A stretch of DNA of 64,000 nt from Aureimonas sp. Leaf324 (GTDB lineage: Bacteria; Pseudomonadota; Alphaproteobacteria; Rhizobiales; Rhizobiaceae). Shown in pieces: positions 17,585-26,059 of the stretch. Position numbers and translations under genes: made by a program. How positions within the stretch are numbered: position 1 is the stretch's first letter; each line of letters opens with the position of its first letter. The DNA lies in assembly GCF_001423245.1 (NCBI RefSeq), contig NZ_LMOH01000012.1:459679-523678 (forward strand), given 5' to 3'. The notes beneath the pieces are model-generated. The model had not been told where the DNA came from. It searched no databases and worked only from the letters and a program-made list of their open reading frames with translations.

Positions 17585-17738
17585 AAGCCTCGAATAGCGA
17601 ATGACGGAGGGAGTGGCGAGCCACCTCGGCCGATGAGAAGATCGATCCCGGGAACCTACAGAGTAGGTGGGCGCCGTATGCCCCAGCCCACGGGCCGAGG
17701 CAGGAACAGCTCCCTTAGGGATGCGTAAGGCCCCGGGG
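17585..17738 (-). ncRNA. ssrS: 6S RNA
   Basis: 6S RNA sequesters sigma70 RNA polymerase by mimicking an open promoter. On the minus strand this region folds as a long hairpin. AAGGGAG (17716-17710) pairs with CTCCCTC (17613-17607). An internal bubble follows, then CCTCGGCC pairs with GGCCGAGG, and a GC-rich apical arm (GTGGGC/GCCCAC, CCTAC/GTAGG) completes it. It sits between zapA and the 5-FCL gene, the conserved alphaproteobacterial locus. Ends are approximate, because I see no clear promoter or terminator. Confidence 0.82.
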
Positions 17739-17831
17739 AATAAGTTATCCCTGTCGAACCGCGCAGCCCGCCGACACGGGATATAGCACGCCCGCCCCGG
17801 CCTTTCCATGGCCGCGGCGCGAGCATTTTCG

Positions 17832-18197
17832 TCAGCGGCGGCCGTTTTCGAGTTTGGCGGCGATGCGCTCGACGATCTCGGACACGCCGAGGAGATGCTC
17901 GGTGAGACGCGCGTCGCCCGCCCGCGCGCCGCCGGCGGCCTGTGCCTCGCGCTCCTGCAGCGCGGTGATCTCGCCATTCGCCGCGGCCAGCTTCCCCTTC
18001 GCCTCGTCGAGTTCGTCCGCCACCATCAGGGCGGCCATGACCATCAGCCGCAGGTCGCCGATCTCGCCGAAGCTGCCGCGCAACTGCGAGACGCGGGCGT
18101 CGAGCCCGGCGCCGAGCCCCAGGAGATGCGCCTCCTCGCCTTCGGCGCAGGCCATGCGGTAGGTCTTGCCGTCGATGGTGACTGCGATCTGGGGCAT
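17832..18197 (-). CDS. zapA: Cell division protein ZapA
   Basis: FtsZ-ring-stabilising protein. The 121-residue protein has the ZapA N-terminal beta domain (QIAVTIDGKTYRMACAEGEEAHL) and the hallmark helix LRLMVMAALMVADELDEAKGK, then a coiled coil. The Ala/Gly-rich tail is typical of Hyphomicrobiales versions. It lies 28 bases after the DUF4164 gene and upstream of the 6S RNA. Confidence 0.93.
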   Translation of the reverse strand: MPQIAVTIDGKTYRMACAEGEEAHLLGLGAGLDARVSQLRGSFGEIGDLRLMVMAALMVADELDEAKGKLAAANGEITALQEREAQAAGGARAGDARLTEHLLGVSEIVERIAAKLENGRR

Positions 18198-18225
18198 GGG
18201 GATCGGTTTCCTGGAGGGGCGCGGG

Positions 18226-18507
18226 TCAGGCGCGTCGTTCGGCGAGGACGTCGCGGATGGATTCCATCGCGGTGACGAGGCGGCGCGAGACCTCGCGGTT
18301 GGCGGCCTCCAAGCGCTGGGCCCGCGTCAGCGCGGTGTCGAGCTCGCTCGCCAGCCGGGAGCGGTCGGCCGTCATGCGCTGCACCTCCTCCTCGACCGAC
18401 AGAACCACGTGGTCGCGCGACATGCGCGCGTCCACCGCATCCTCGAGCCGTTCGAGGGCCTTCTGCAGGCGAAGCGTCGCCTGGCCGAGCGGACTGGCCG
18501 CATCCAT
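18226..18507 (-). CDS. DUF4164 family coiled-coil protein
   Basis: A 93-residue, mostly helical protein (LRLQKALERLEDAVDARM, EEEVQRMTADRSRLASELDTALTRAQRLEAANR) that should form a coiled coil. Of two adjacent ATGs, 18507 is favoured because AGGAGG lies seven bases before it. Genes of this family commonly precede zapA in Hyphomicrobiales, so a division-related structural role is likely but unproven. Confidence 0.85.
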   Translation of the reverse strand: MDAASPLGQATLRLQKALERLEDAVDARMSRDHVVLSVEEEVQRMTADRSRLASELDTALTRAQRLEAANREVSRRLVTAMESIRDVLAERRA

Positions 18508-18804
18508 CATCCTGCCTCCTTCGAAGGAATCGCACCCGCGCCCCGATCCGCCGGGCACTTCGTTCAAGGCTGCCCTGCTTTATCGCGCCCCCGACCGATT
18601 TGAAAAGCGAAAGGCGCGCACGGATCGGCCGCGATTGACAGGCGCTCGGGACCTATGATGTGTGCGTGCCGAACGATGTAGCCTCTTCCCGCGGCCCGAA
18701 TCCCGGAGGAAAGCGGTCCAGATACCGTGCCGGCATGCCCTTTGTGCCCCGCGCGCCCGACGCGCACGTCCTGCCGCCCGTCGTCTCCCGTTTCCCGCGC
18801 TGCG
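18508..18804. other. Non-coding stretch between DUF4164 and the gap promoter
   Basis: About 300 bases with no convincing gene on either strand; frames here have no SD sequence and no recognisable product. Many related genomes carry transketolase (tkt) at this position, but no trace of it is visible. A TTGACA at about 18635 followed by TATGAT has only 13 bases between the elements, too short for a normal promoter. Confidence 0.5.
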
Positions 18805-18833
18805 GCTGACAATGTCCTGCGCCGGCCCTATGT
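18805..18833 (+). promoter_or_regulatory. Probable sigma70-type promoter of gap
   Basis: GCTGAC (18805-18810), exactly 17 bases, then CTATGT (18828-18833). This fits the alphaproteobacterial housekeeping consensus CTTGAC-N17-CTATRW with one mismatch. The inferred transcript start near 18840 gives a leader of about 78 bases before gap. Confidence 0.5.
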
Positions 18834-18917
18834 CGGGCCGGGCGAGAAGCATTCGCCGTCCCGATCTCGCGGACGGCATCCGACGGGCCATCCCGGCCTC
18901 GCCGCCTGAGGAGAAGT

Positions 18918-19937
18918 ATGACCATGGCAGTCCGCGTCGCCATCAACGGTTTCGGTCGCATCGGGCGCAACGTCCTGCGCGCCATCATCGAGTCCGGCCG
19001 TACCGACATCGAGGTGGTCGGCATCAACGATCTCGGCCCGGTGGAGACCAACGCCCACCTGATCCGCTACGACTCGGTCCATGGCCGCTTCCCCGGCGTG
19101 GTGAAGGTCGCGGGCGATACGATCGACGTCGGCCGCGGCCCGATCAAGGTCAGCGCCGAGCGTGACCCGAAGAACCTTCCGTGGAAGGAACTGAACGTCG
19201 ACATCGCGTTCGAGTGCACCGGCATCTTCACCGATCCGGCCAAGGCCTCGGCGCATCTGGAAGCCGGCGCCAAGAAGGTGCTGATCTCCGGCCCCCTGAC
19301 CAACGCGGCCGACGAGAAGACCGTCGTCTTCGGCGTGAACCACGACACCCTGAAGGCGAGCGACAGGATCGTGTCAAACGCCTCCTGCACCACCAACTGC
19401 CTCGCGCCCGTCGCCAAGGTGCTCGACGAAGCCATCGGCATCGAGACCGGCTTCATGACCACGATCCACTCCTACACGGGTGATCAGCCGACTCTCGACA
19501 CGATGCACAAGGATCTCTACCGGGCGCGCGCCGCCGCCCTGTCGATGATCCCGACCTCGACGGGCGCCGCCAAGGCCCTCGGTCTCGTGCTGCCGCAGCT
19601 CAAGGGCAAGCTCGACGGCTCGTCGATCCGCGTGCCGACGCCGAACGTCTCGGTGGTGGACTTCAAGTTCACCGCCAAGCGCGCCACGTCGGTGGAGGAA
19701 GTGCAGAACGCCATCCGCGCCGCCGCCGAAGGCCCGCTGAAGGGCATCCTCGGCTACACGCTCGACCCGAACGTGTCGGTGGACTTCAACCACGACCCGC
19801 ACTCCTCGATCTTCGCGATGGATCAGGTGAAGGTCCTCGGCGGCACCTTCGTGCGCATCCTGTCCTGGTACGACAACGAGTGGGGTTTCTCCAACCGCAT
19901 GTCGGACACCGCGATCGCCATGCACAACGCCGGCTGA
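18918..19937 (+). CDS. gap: Glyceraldehyde-3-phosphate dehydrogenase, type I
   Basis: NAD-dependent oxidation of glyceraldehyde 3-phosphate in glycolysis and gluconeogenesis. The 339-residue protein has the Rossmann start VRVAINGFGRIGRNVLRA and the catalytic SNASCTTNCLAPVAKV with its nucleophilic Cys. HSYTGDQPTLD, PTSTGAAKALGLVLP and SWYDNEWGFSNRM follow. Asp in GINDLGP suggests NAD preference. The AGGAG motif is four bases before the ATG at 18918, and Met3 is also possible. The next gene starts nine bases downstream. Confidence 0.98.
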   Translation: MTMAVRVAINGFGRIGRNVLRAIIESGRTDIEVVGINDLGPVETNAHLIRYDSVHGRFPGVVKVAGDTIDVGRGPIKVSAERDPKNLPWKELNVDIAFECTGIFTDPAKASAHLEAGAKKVLISGPLTNAADEKTVVFGVNHDTLKASDRIVSNASCTTNCLAPVAKVLDEAIGIETGFMTTIHSYTGDQPTLDTMHKDLYRARAAALSMIPTSTGAAKALGLVLPQLKGKLDGSSIRVPTPNVSVVDFKFTAKRATSVEEVQNAIRAAAEGPLKGILGYTLDPNVSVDFNHDPHSSIFAMDQVKVLGGTFVRILSWYDNEWGFSNRMSDTAIAMHNAG

Positions 19938-19946
19938 TCCCAGCCG

Positions 19947-20507
19947 ATGCCGTTCCGGCCCCTGTCCTCACGCGATGTCCGTTGGGCTCACGCCGAGGGC
20001 GAGGGGCTGGAGCACCTCCATCTTGCGGCGACGCCCACCGGCGTCGTCGCCCGCTCCGCCCTGATCGGTGGCCAGGGCGATCGCCCCTACGGCGTCTTCT
20101 ACGAGATCGAACTCGACACCGCGTGGCGCGTGACGCGCTTTGGCATAGAGACCGCGCTTGGGCAGCGCCTCGCTCTCAAGCAGGAGGCCTCCGGCCGGTG
20201 GACGGGCGAGGACGGCACGCACCGTGCCGATCTCGACGGCTGCATCGACATCGACCTCGCCGGCACGCCCTTCACCAACACCCTGCCCATCCGGCGGCTC
20301 GACGGCCGGCTTGACGAGCCGACCGAACTGCGCATGCTCTACGTGCCGTTCGACACGTTCGAGCCGCTGGTGGACGAACAGCGCTACACAGAGCTTGCGC
20401 CCGGCCTCTACCGCTACGAGGCCGTCGACGGCGGCTTCTCGGCCGATCTCCCCGTCGATCGGGACGGGCTGGTGATCGACTACCCCACCCTTTTCCGACG
20501 CGTCTGA
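19947..20507 (+). CDS. Putative glycolipid-binding (DUF1089-like) protein
   Basis: A 186-residue cytosolic protein with no signal peptide. The pattern LEHLHLAATPTGVVARSALIG, YEIELDTAWRVTRFGIE, DGCIDIDLAGTPFTNTLPIRRL and LMLYVP-like RMLYVPFDTFEP matches the putative glycolipid-binding family (PF06475). It is wedged between gap and pgk with a nine-base gap on one side and 39 on the other, so it is almost certainly co-transcribed. No metabolic role is known for the family. The placement in a core glycolytic operon is the main clue. Confidence 0.8.
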   Translation: MPFRPLSSRDVRWAHAEGEGLEHLHLAATPTGVVARSALIGGQGDRPYGVFYEIELDTAWRVTRFGIETALGQRLALKQEASGRWTGEDGTHRADLDGCIDIDLAGTPFTNTLPIRRLDGRLDEPTELRMLYVPFDTFEPLVDEQRYTELAPGLYRYEAVDGGFSADLPVDRDGLVIDYPTLFRRV

Positions 20508-20546
20508 GCGCGACATCCTCACCCTTTTCCTGACGGAGCCCCAGCG

Positions 20547-21740
20547 ATGACCCTGTTCAAGACGCTCGACGATGCCGCCCTCCAGGGCAAGCGCGTCCTG
20601 GTGCGCGTCGATCTCAACGTGCCGATGAAGGACGGCGTCGTGACCGACACGACGCGCATCGAGCGTATCCTGCCGACGATCCGCGAGATCACCGAGAAGG
20701 GCGGCCGCGCGATCCTGCTCGCCCATTTCGGGCGTCCGAAGGGCAAGGTGGACCCGTCGCAGTCGCTCGGCCCCATCGCGCCGGTTCTCGCCGAGAAGCT
20801 CGGCCAGCCCGTCGGCTTCGCCGAGGATTGCGTCGGCCCGGTCGCCGACGGCATCGTCGCCAACATGAAGGACGGCGACGTTCTCCTTCTCGAGAACACC
20901 CGCTTCCACGACGGCGAGGAGAAGAACGACGAGTCCTTCGTCTCCGGTCTGGCCGCGCTCGGCGACGTCTACGTCAACGACGCCTTCTCGGCGGCACACC
21001 GCGCCCACGCCTCCACGGAGGGCCTCGCCCACCACCTGCCGTCCTATGCCGGCCGCACCATGCAGGCCGAGCTCGAGGCGCTGGAGAAGGGTCTCGGCCA
21101 GCCCGAGAAGCCGGTGATCGCGATCGTCGGCGGCGCGAAGGTCTCGACCAAGATCGACCTCCTGCAGAACATCGTCACCAAGGTCGACTGCCTCGTGATC
21201 GGCGGCGGCATGGCGAACACGTTCCTCGCCGCACAGGGCAAGGACGTCGGCAAGTCGCTCTGTGAGCACGATCTCGCCGACACCGCCAAGGCGATCCTCG
21301 CCGCGGCCGAGACGAGCGGCTGCACCATCCTCCTGCCGGTCGACGCCGTGGTCGCGCGCGAGTTCAAGGCGAATGCCGAGAACGAGACCGTGCCGGTGGA
21401 CCGCGTGCCGTCCGACGCCATGATCCTCGACGTCGGCCCCGCCTCGGTCGGCGCGATCACCGAGTGGATCGACAAGTCGAAGACGCTGGTCTGGAACGGG
21501 CCGCTCGGCGCGTTCGAGCTGCAGCCCTTCGACAAGGCGACGATGGCCGCCGCGCGCCATGCCGCCAGCCGCACCGAGGCCGGCCAGCTCGTCTCGGTCG
21601 CCGGCGGCGGCGATACGGTGGCGGCGCTCAATCAGGCCGGTGTGTCGGAGCGCTTCTCCTACGTGTCGACGGCGGGCGGCGCCTTCCTCGAATGGATGGA
21701 AGGCAAGCCGCTGCCGGGCGTCGACGCACTGAAGGCCTGA
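20547..21740 (+). CDS. pgk: Phosphoglycerate kinase
   Basis: Transfers phosphate between 1,3-bisphosphoglycerate and ADP. The 397-residue protein has [20 protein letters not shown] at the N-terminus, [25 protein letters not shown], and the domain-linking [17 protein letters not shown]. The nucleotide-binding region includes [16 protein letters not shown] and [11 protein letters not shown], and it ends [13 protein letters not shown]. Third gene of the gap operon. Fructose-bisphosphate aldolase, common downstream in relatives, is not present. Confidence 0.98.
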   Translation: MTLFKTLDDAALQGKRVLVRVDLNVPMKDGVVTDTTRIERILPTIREITEKGGRAILLAHFGRPKGKVDPSQSLGPIAPVLAEKLGQPVGFAEDCVGPVADGIVANMKDGDVLLLENTRFHDGEEKNDESFVSGLAALGDVYVNDAFSAAHRAHASTEGLAHHLPSYAGRTMQAELEALEKGLGQPEKPVIAIVGGAKVSTKIDLLQNIVTKVDCLVIGGGMANTFLAAQGKDVGKSLCEHDLADTAKAILAAAETSGCTILLPVDAVVAREFKANAENETVPVDRVPSDAMILDVGPASVGAITEWIDKSKTLVWNGPLGAFELQPFDKATMAAARHAASRTEAGQLVSVAGGGDTVAALNQAGVSERFSYVSTAGGAFLEWMEGKPLPGVDALKA

Positions 21741-21760
21741 CGCGTCCACGGATCGGATCC

Positions 21761-22489
21761 ATGCGCCCCGCCCTCCTCTCCTGGCTGATGTTCCCGGTCT
21801 ACATCTGGCAGGGCATCGGTATCCGGCGCTCGATCGAGCGCATGCTGCCGCCGGCCGGGCCGTTCCACGGGATGGCCGGAGGGCCGGGTGACGAGGCGCC
21901 GATCCGCCTTCTGGTGCTTGGCGATTCGTCGGCCGCCGGTGTCGGTGTCGACCGGGCGGAGGACGGGCTGGCCGCCCGCCTCGCCGAACGACTGCATGCG
22001 CTGACCGGCGAGGCCGTGCGCTGGCGCGCGATCGGCTCCAATTCCGCCGTCTCGGCCGATGTGCGCGACTACATCGTGCCGAACGTCGCGCCGGAGGGTT
22101 TCACCCACATCCTCCTGTCGATCGGCACCAACGACGTGAAGAACTTCCACACCGCGCGCCGGTTCAAGCGCGGCTTCGGCGGTCTTCTCTATGCCCTGCG
22201 CGCCCGTTGGCCGGACGCGCGCATCGTCTGGTCGCCGCCGGTGGACATGCTGCGCGTGCCCGCGCTGCCGCGCGGTCTCGCCAAAGTGCTGTCCTTGCGC
22301 GAGCGCGTCCTCGCCCGCCTCGGCGCGCGCCTCTGCCTCGAGCGCGGCGTCGTGCCGGCGACCACCCTGCCCCGCGTCGAGCCGGCCGGATTCTCACGCG
22401 ACGGCTTCCACGCCTCGGCCGACGGCGCGGTCTACACCGCGGGCCACCTGGCACCGTATCTTCTGGGCGATCGCACGAAGGCGGCCTGA
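21761..22489 (+). CDS. SGNH/GDSL-family hydrolase
   Basis: A 242-residue predicted esterase. Block I is LLVLGDSSAAGVGV with the nucleophile Ser. Block II has Gly in VRWRAIGSNSAVS, block III is LLSIGTNDVKN, and block V is FSRDGFHASADGA with the catalytic Asp-x-x-His. The N-terminus (LLSWLMFPVYIWQGIGI) is hydrophobic and may be a membrane anchor. It starts 20 bases after pgk and is probably co-transcribed. The substrate is unknown; acyl removal from a cell-surface molecule is a guess from the family only. Confidence 0.87.
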   Translation: MRPALLSWLMFPVYIWQGIGIRRSIERMLPPAGPFHGMAGGPGDEAPIRLLVLGDSSAAGVGVDRAEDGLAARLAERLHALTGEAVRWRAIGSNSAVSADVRDYIVPNVAPEGFTHILLSIGTNDVKNFHTARRFKRGFGGLLYALRARWPDARIVWSPPVDMLRVPALPRGLAKVLSLRERVLARLGARLCLERGVVPATTLPRVEPAGFSRDGFHASADGAVYTAGHLAPYLLGDRTKAA

Positions 22490-22658
22490 CGGCGCGTCCA
22501 TTTCGCCGCAAGGCTTGCGTGAAAGTCTCGCGTAGCGCAGCAAATCCACGCTTCAAGGGGCACTTGCCCCAATTCGGACGGAAAAGCGAAGGAAAGGCGC
22601 GCGCCGACTTCATCGCATGCGATCCGACGGCCGGGTCGCGCTCTTGGATGCCCCGCCC

Positions 22659-24449
22659 ATGCCCGCCGCTTCCCAATCCTTCCAAGCTTATGCGCGGGCG
22701 ATCGCGCTCCTGCGCCCGGAGGCCGGCCGTGTCGCCGGCATCGTCCTCGCCGGCATGGCCGTCGCCGGCATCCAGGTGGCCGAGCCGGTGCTGTTCGGCC
22801 ATGCCGTGAACGCGCTTCTGTCGGGCGGAAACGCGCTCTCGCTCGTGCTTCTCTGGGGTGCCGCGAGCTTCGTCTCGTTCCTGTCGGCGATGACGATCTC
22901 GCTTCTTGCCGACCGGCTGATGCACCGCCGGCGCCTCGCCGCGATGGCCACCTTCCTGGAGCACGTTCTCGCGCTGCCGGCCTCGTTCCACTCGCGTTCG
23001 CAATCGGGCGGGCTGATGCGGGTGATGATCTCGGGCGTCGACACCCTGTTCTCGTTCTGGCTGCCGCTGTTTCGCGAGCAGATCGGCAACGTCGTGGCGC
23101 TCGCCGTGCTGCTGCCCGTCGCATTCTGGATGAACTGGCGCCTCGCCTCGCTGCTCGGCGTCCTCATCGTCGTCTACACGCTGGTGAACCTCGCCGTCGT
23201 GCGCCGCACGTCCGGCGGCCAGGCCCAGATCGAAGGCCACTTCACCCGCGTCTCGGGCACCGTCGGCGAGCTGTTTGGCAACGTGCCGATGCTCCAGAGC
23301 TTCCTCGCCGTCCCTCGCGAGATCGGCTCCGTCCGCTCGGCGCTCGACCGCATCCTCGCCGCGCAGTACCCGGTCCTCAACTGGTGGGCGGTGATGGCGG
23401 TGCTGACGCGAGGTGCCTCGTCCATCTCGATCGTTTCGATCTTCGCCTACGGCGCGTTCCTTGCTTCGCGCGGGCAGACCAGCGTCGGCGAGATCGTGTC
23501 GTTCGTCGGCTTCGCGACGCTGCTGATCGGCCGCCTCGACCAGCTGACCGGCTTCCTGATGGGCCTCTTCTCGCGCGCGCCGATGCTGGTGCAGTTCTTC
23601 GCCATCCTTGGCGAGCGCACCGACGTGGTGGAGCGCGCGGACGCGCAGCCGCTGAACGTGACCGAAGGGCGCGTACGCTTCGAGAACGTCACCTTCCGCT
23701 ACCCTCAGGGGTCCGGCGCGGTTCGCAGCCTCGACTTCGAGGCCCAGCCGGGCGAGACGATCGCGATCGTCGGGCCGACGGGTTCGGGCAAGTCCACCGC
23801 CCTGTCGCTTCTCCAGCGCGCCTACGATCCCGAATGCGGGCGCATCACCATCGACGGGCAGGACATCCGCGACGTGACGCTGACCTCGCTGCGCGGGTCG
23901 ATCGGTGTCGTCTTCCAAGAAGCGGGTCTCTTTAGCCGCACCATCCGCGAGAACATCGCGATCGGCCGGCCGGAGGCCACGATGGCCGAAATCGAGGAGG
24001 CCGCGCGGCTTGCCGGTGCCGCCGACTTCATCGGCCGCAAGGCGGACGGCTTCGAGGCGATGGTGGGCGAGCGCGGGCTGGGCCTGTCCGGCGGCGAGCG
24101 CCAGCGCCTCGCGATCGCCCGCGCGCTCCTGAAGGACGCGCCGATCCTGATCCTCGACGAGGCGACCTCGGCGCTCGACACGGCGACCGAGACACGCCTC
24201 CAGGGCGCGCTTGAGCGACTGCGCAAGGGCCGCACGACCTTCGTCATCGCGCACCGGCTGTCGACCATCCGCTCGGCGGACCGCATCATCGTGCTGGACG
24301 GAGGCCATATCGCGGAGACCGGCACCTTCGACGAGCTCGTGGCGCAGGGCGGCATCTTCGCCGGGCTGGCGCGCGACGCCGGCGTCTCGTCGCTGCGCAG
24401 GCTTCCCGAGCCGCTGGCGCCGACGGCGTTTCTGGAAGCGGCCGAATAG
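22659..24449 (+). CDS. ndvA: ABC exporter for cyclic beta-1,2-glucan (NdvA/ChvA type)
   Basis: Fused permease-ATPase half transporter of 596 residues. Six membrane segments span about residues 20-290, with the NdvA-like stretch AQYPVLNWWA between them. The ATPase has Walker A GPTGSGKSTALS, Q-loop VFQEAGLFSRTIRENIAIG, signature LSGGERQRLAIARA, Walker B ILILDEATSALD and His loop IAHRLST. Similarity along the length to rhizobial NdvA supports export of osmoregulated cyclic glucan. The glucan synthase is not in the window. Start chosen at MPAASQSF, because the upstream 14 residues lack homology character. Confidence 0.85.
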   Translation: MPAASQSFQAYARAIALLRPEAGRVAGIVLAGMAVAGIQVAEPVLFGHAVNALLSGGNALSLVLLWGAASFVSFLSAMTISLLADRLMHRRRLAAMATFLEHVLALPASFHSRSQSGGLMRVMISGVDTLFSFWLPLFREQIGNVVALAVLLPVAFWMNWRLASLLGVLIVVYTLVNLAVVRRTSGGQAQIEGHFTRVSGTVGELFGNVPMLQSFLAVPREIGSVRSALDRILAAQYPVLNWWAVMAVLTRGASSISIVSIFAYGAFLASRGQTSVGEIVSFVGFATLLIGRLDQLTGFLMGLFSRAPMLVQFFAILGERTDVVERADAQPLNVTEGRVRFENVTFRYPQGSGAVRSLDFEAQPGETIAIVGPTGSGKSTALSLLQRAYDPECGRITIDGQDIRDVTLTSLRGSIGVVFQEAGLFSRTIRENIAIGRPEATMAEIEEAARLAGAADFIGRKADGFEAMVGERGLGLSGGERQRLAIARALLKDAPILILDEATSALDTATETRLQGALERLRKGRTTFVIAHRLSTIRSADRIIVLDGGHIAETGTFDELVAQGGIFAGLARDAGVSSLRRLPEPLAPTAFLEAAE

Positions 24450-24452
24450 CTC

Positions 24453-25166
24453 TCAGCCGGCCGGCAGGGGCGCCTTTTCCGGCAACGGGAAAAAGGTCGT
24501 GAAACGGCGGGCGGTCTCGCGATCGCCTTCCACCGCCAGCACGCCGGCCGCTTCCAGCGTCTCGAGGCTCTGGCCGCCGTAGATCGTGGCGGCGACCGCG
24601 CGGGGCTCGCCGATCAACACGGCATCCGCGCCCTCCACCGACCCTGCGGCGACCTCGATCCCACCCTCGGCGACGACGGCGAGCAGCGCCTCGCGCCCGA
24701 GGCGAAAGCCGATCCGCCCTGCAAAGCCGTCCGCCCGCTCGGGCTCGAACATCGTCCGTAGCGACAGCATCAGCGATGCCGTCGAGAAGCTGGCCGTCGG
24801 ATCATGGAAGGGCGAGCGCGAACCCCAGCGGCCGACCACGCGAAAGATCGGCTCGGCCTCCCGACCCCATTCCGTCAGCTCGTAGACTCGCGCGCCGGAT
24901 GGCGGCGCCAGTTCGCGGCGGACGATCACGCCCGCCTCCTCCAGCCAGTCCAGCCGCTGCGTCAGGACATTGGCGCTGATGCCCGGCAGGCCGGCGCGCA
25001 GGTCGCTGAAGCGGCGCGGTCCCGGCATCAGCTCGCGCATCACGAGCAGCGTCCATCGCTCGCCGAGAAGCTCCAGCGCATGGGCGGCCGCGCATGCGTC
25101 GCGATAGGGCCAGCGCCGCTCCGTGCTGGTCGGATCCGCACCATTGGTTATTTTTTCTGACTTCAT
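24453..25166 (-). CDS. HxlR-type transcriptional regulator with C-terminal SCP2-like domain
   Basis: A 237-residue regulator. Winged helix at residues 25-110: CAAAHALELLGERWTLLVMRELMPGPRRFSDL, GISANVLTQRLDWLEEAGVIVRR and YELTEWGREAEPI. The C-terminal part (FRLGREALLAVVAEGGIEVAAGSVEGADAVL) resembles the sterol-carrier-like domain attached to a subset of HxlR proteins, which could sense a hydrophobic ligand. It is divergent from the VOC gene with 79 bases between starts. ATTGGTTAT (25143-25151) and ATAACCGAT (25178-25186) form an imperfect inverted pair and are candidate operator sites. Confidence 0.88.
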   Translation of the reverse strand: MKSEKITNGADPTSTERRWPYRDACAAAHALELLGERWTLLVMRELMPGPRRFSDLRAGLPGISANVLTQRLDWLEEAGVIVRRELAPPSGARVYELTEWGREAEPIFRVVGRWGSRSPFHDPTASFSTASLMLSLRTMFEPERADGFAGRIGFRLGREALLAVVAEGGIEVAAGSVEGADAVLIGEPRAVAATIYGGQSLETLEAAGVLAVEGDRETARRFTTFFPLPEKAPLPAG

Positions 25167-25245
25167 GGTTGCAATTGATAACCGATACGGTCAGTCTTGT
25201 CCAATCGAGGGCGCGCTGTCGGGTGCGCCGATGCTGGAGGGGTCC

Positions 25246-25671
25246 ATGTCCAGGCTGATCTTCGTCAATCTTCCCGTTCGCGATCTCGAACGCTCGGTCG
25301 CCTTCTACGAAGCGCTCGGCCACGCGAAGAACCCGCAGTTCTCCGACGACACGGCCGCCTGCATCGTCGTGTCGGAGACGATCCACGTGATGCTGCTGAC
25401 GCACGAGAAGTTCATGCAGTTCTCGCCGCGACCGATCGCCGACGCCAAGGCCGGGGCGCAGGTTCTCCTGTGCCTGTCCGCGACGAGCCGCGAGGCGGTG
25501 GACGCCGAGGTCGGCAAGGCGGTCGGCGCGGGCGGGATCGCCGATCCGACGCCCACGCAGGACTACGGCTTCATGTACGGGCGCTCCTACGAGGACCCGG
25601 ACGGGCATATCTGGGAGGTGATGTGGATGGATCTCGCCGCGATGCCAAAGGCGCCCGCCGCAAACTGCTGA
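25246..25671 (+). CDS. VOC-superfamily (glyoxalase/bleomycin-resistance-like) protein
   Basis: A 141-residue protein with paired beta-alpha-beta-beta-beta modules: LIFVNLPVRDLERSVAFYEALG at the start and the C-terminal YGFMYGRSYEDPDGHIWEVMWMD, a common 'lactoylglutathione lyase-like' signature. CIVVSETIHVMLLTHEKFMQF is typical of the YaeR/PhnB-like subgroup. The ATG at 25246 has GGAGGGG before it. First gene of a two-gene unit with DUF1428, divergent from HxlR, which probably controls it. Substrate unknown. Confidence 0.87.
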   Translation: MSRLIFVNLPVRDLERSVAFYEALGHAKNPQFSDDTAACIVVSETIHVMLLTHEKFMQFSPRPIADAKAGAQVLLCLSATSREAVDAEVGKAVGAGGIADPTPTQDYGFMYGRSYEDPDGHIWEVMWMDLAAMPKAPAANC

Positions 25672-25696
25672 GGCGAGCCGACAAAGGGAGGATCAC

Positions 25697-26056
25697 ATGG
25701 CCTATGTCGAGGGCTTTCTCGTGCCGGTGCCCGTGGCCAACCGGGACGCCTATCTGGAACTCGCGGCCCGCGCCGCGCCGCTGTTTCGCGAATACGGCGC
25801 GCTCGAGGTCGTCGAATGCTGGGGCTCCGACCTGCCCGATGGCAAGGTGACGGACTTCCGCATGGCGGTGAAGGCGGAAGCCGGCGAGACCGTCGTGTTC
25901 TCCTGGATCGTCTACCCGTCCAAGGCGGTGCGGGACGAGGCCGTCCAGAAGGTCTTCGCCGATCCACGGATGGAGATGGAGGGGATGGAGATGCCGTTCT
26001 CCGGCCAGCGCATGGTCTTCGGCGGCTTCGACATGATCCTGAAGGACGCGGGCTGA
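25697..26056 (+). CDS. DUF1428 family protein
   Basis: A 119-residue dimeric alpha-beta barrel-like protein of the YbaA/DUF1428 family: MAYVEGFLVPVPVANRDAYLELA, LEVVECWGSDLPDGKVTDFRMAV, GETVVFSWIVYPSKAVRDEA and MPFSGQRMVFGGFDMIL are all diagnostic. RBS AAAGGGAGG is seven bases before the start. It lies 25 bases after the VOC gene and is likely co-regulated by HxlR. Biochemical function unknown. Confidence 0.9.
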   Translation: MAYVEGFLVPVPVANRDAYLELAARAAPLFREYGALEVVECWGSDLPDGKVTDFRMAVKAEAGETVVFSWIVYPSKAVRDEAVQKVFADPRMEMEGMEMPFSGQRMVFGGFDMILKDAG

Positions 26057-26059
26057 CGG

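Noticed and set aside
18635-18660. TTGACA followed by TATGAT as a promoter
   Set aside because: Only 13 bases separate the two elements; the GCTGAC-N17-CTATGT pair closer to gap is better.
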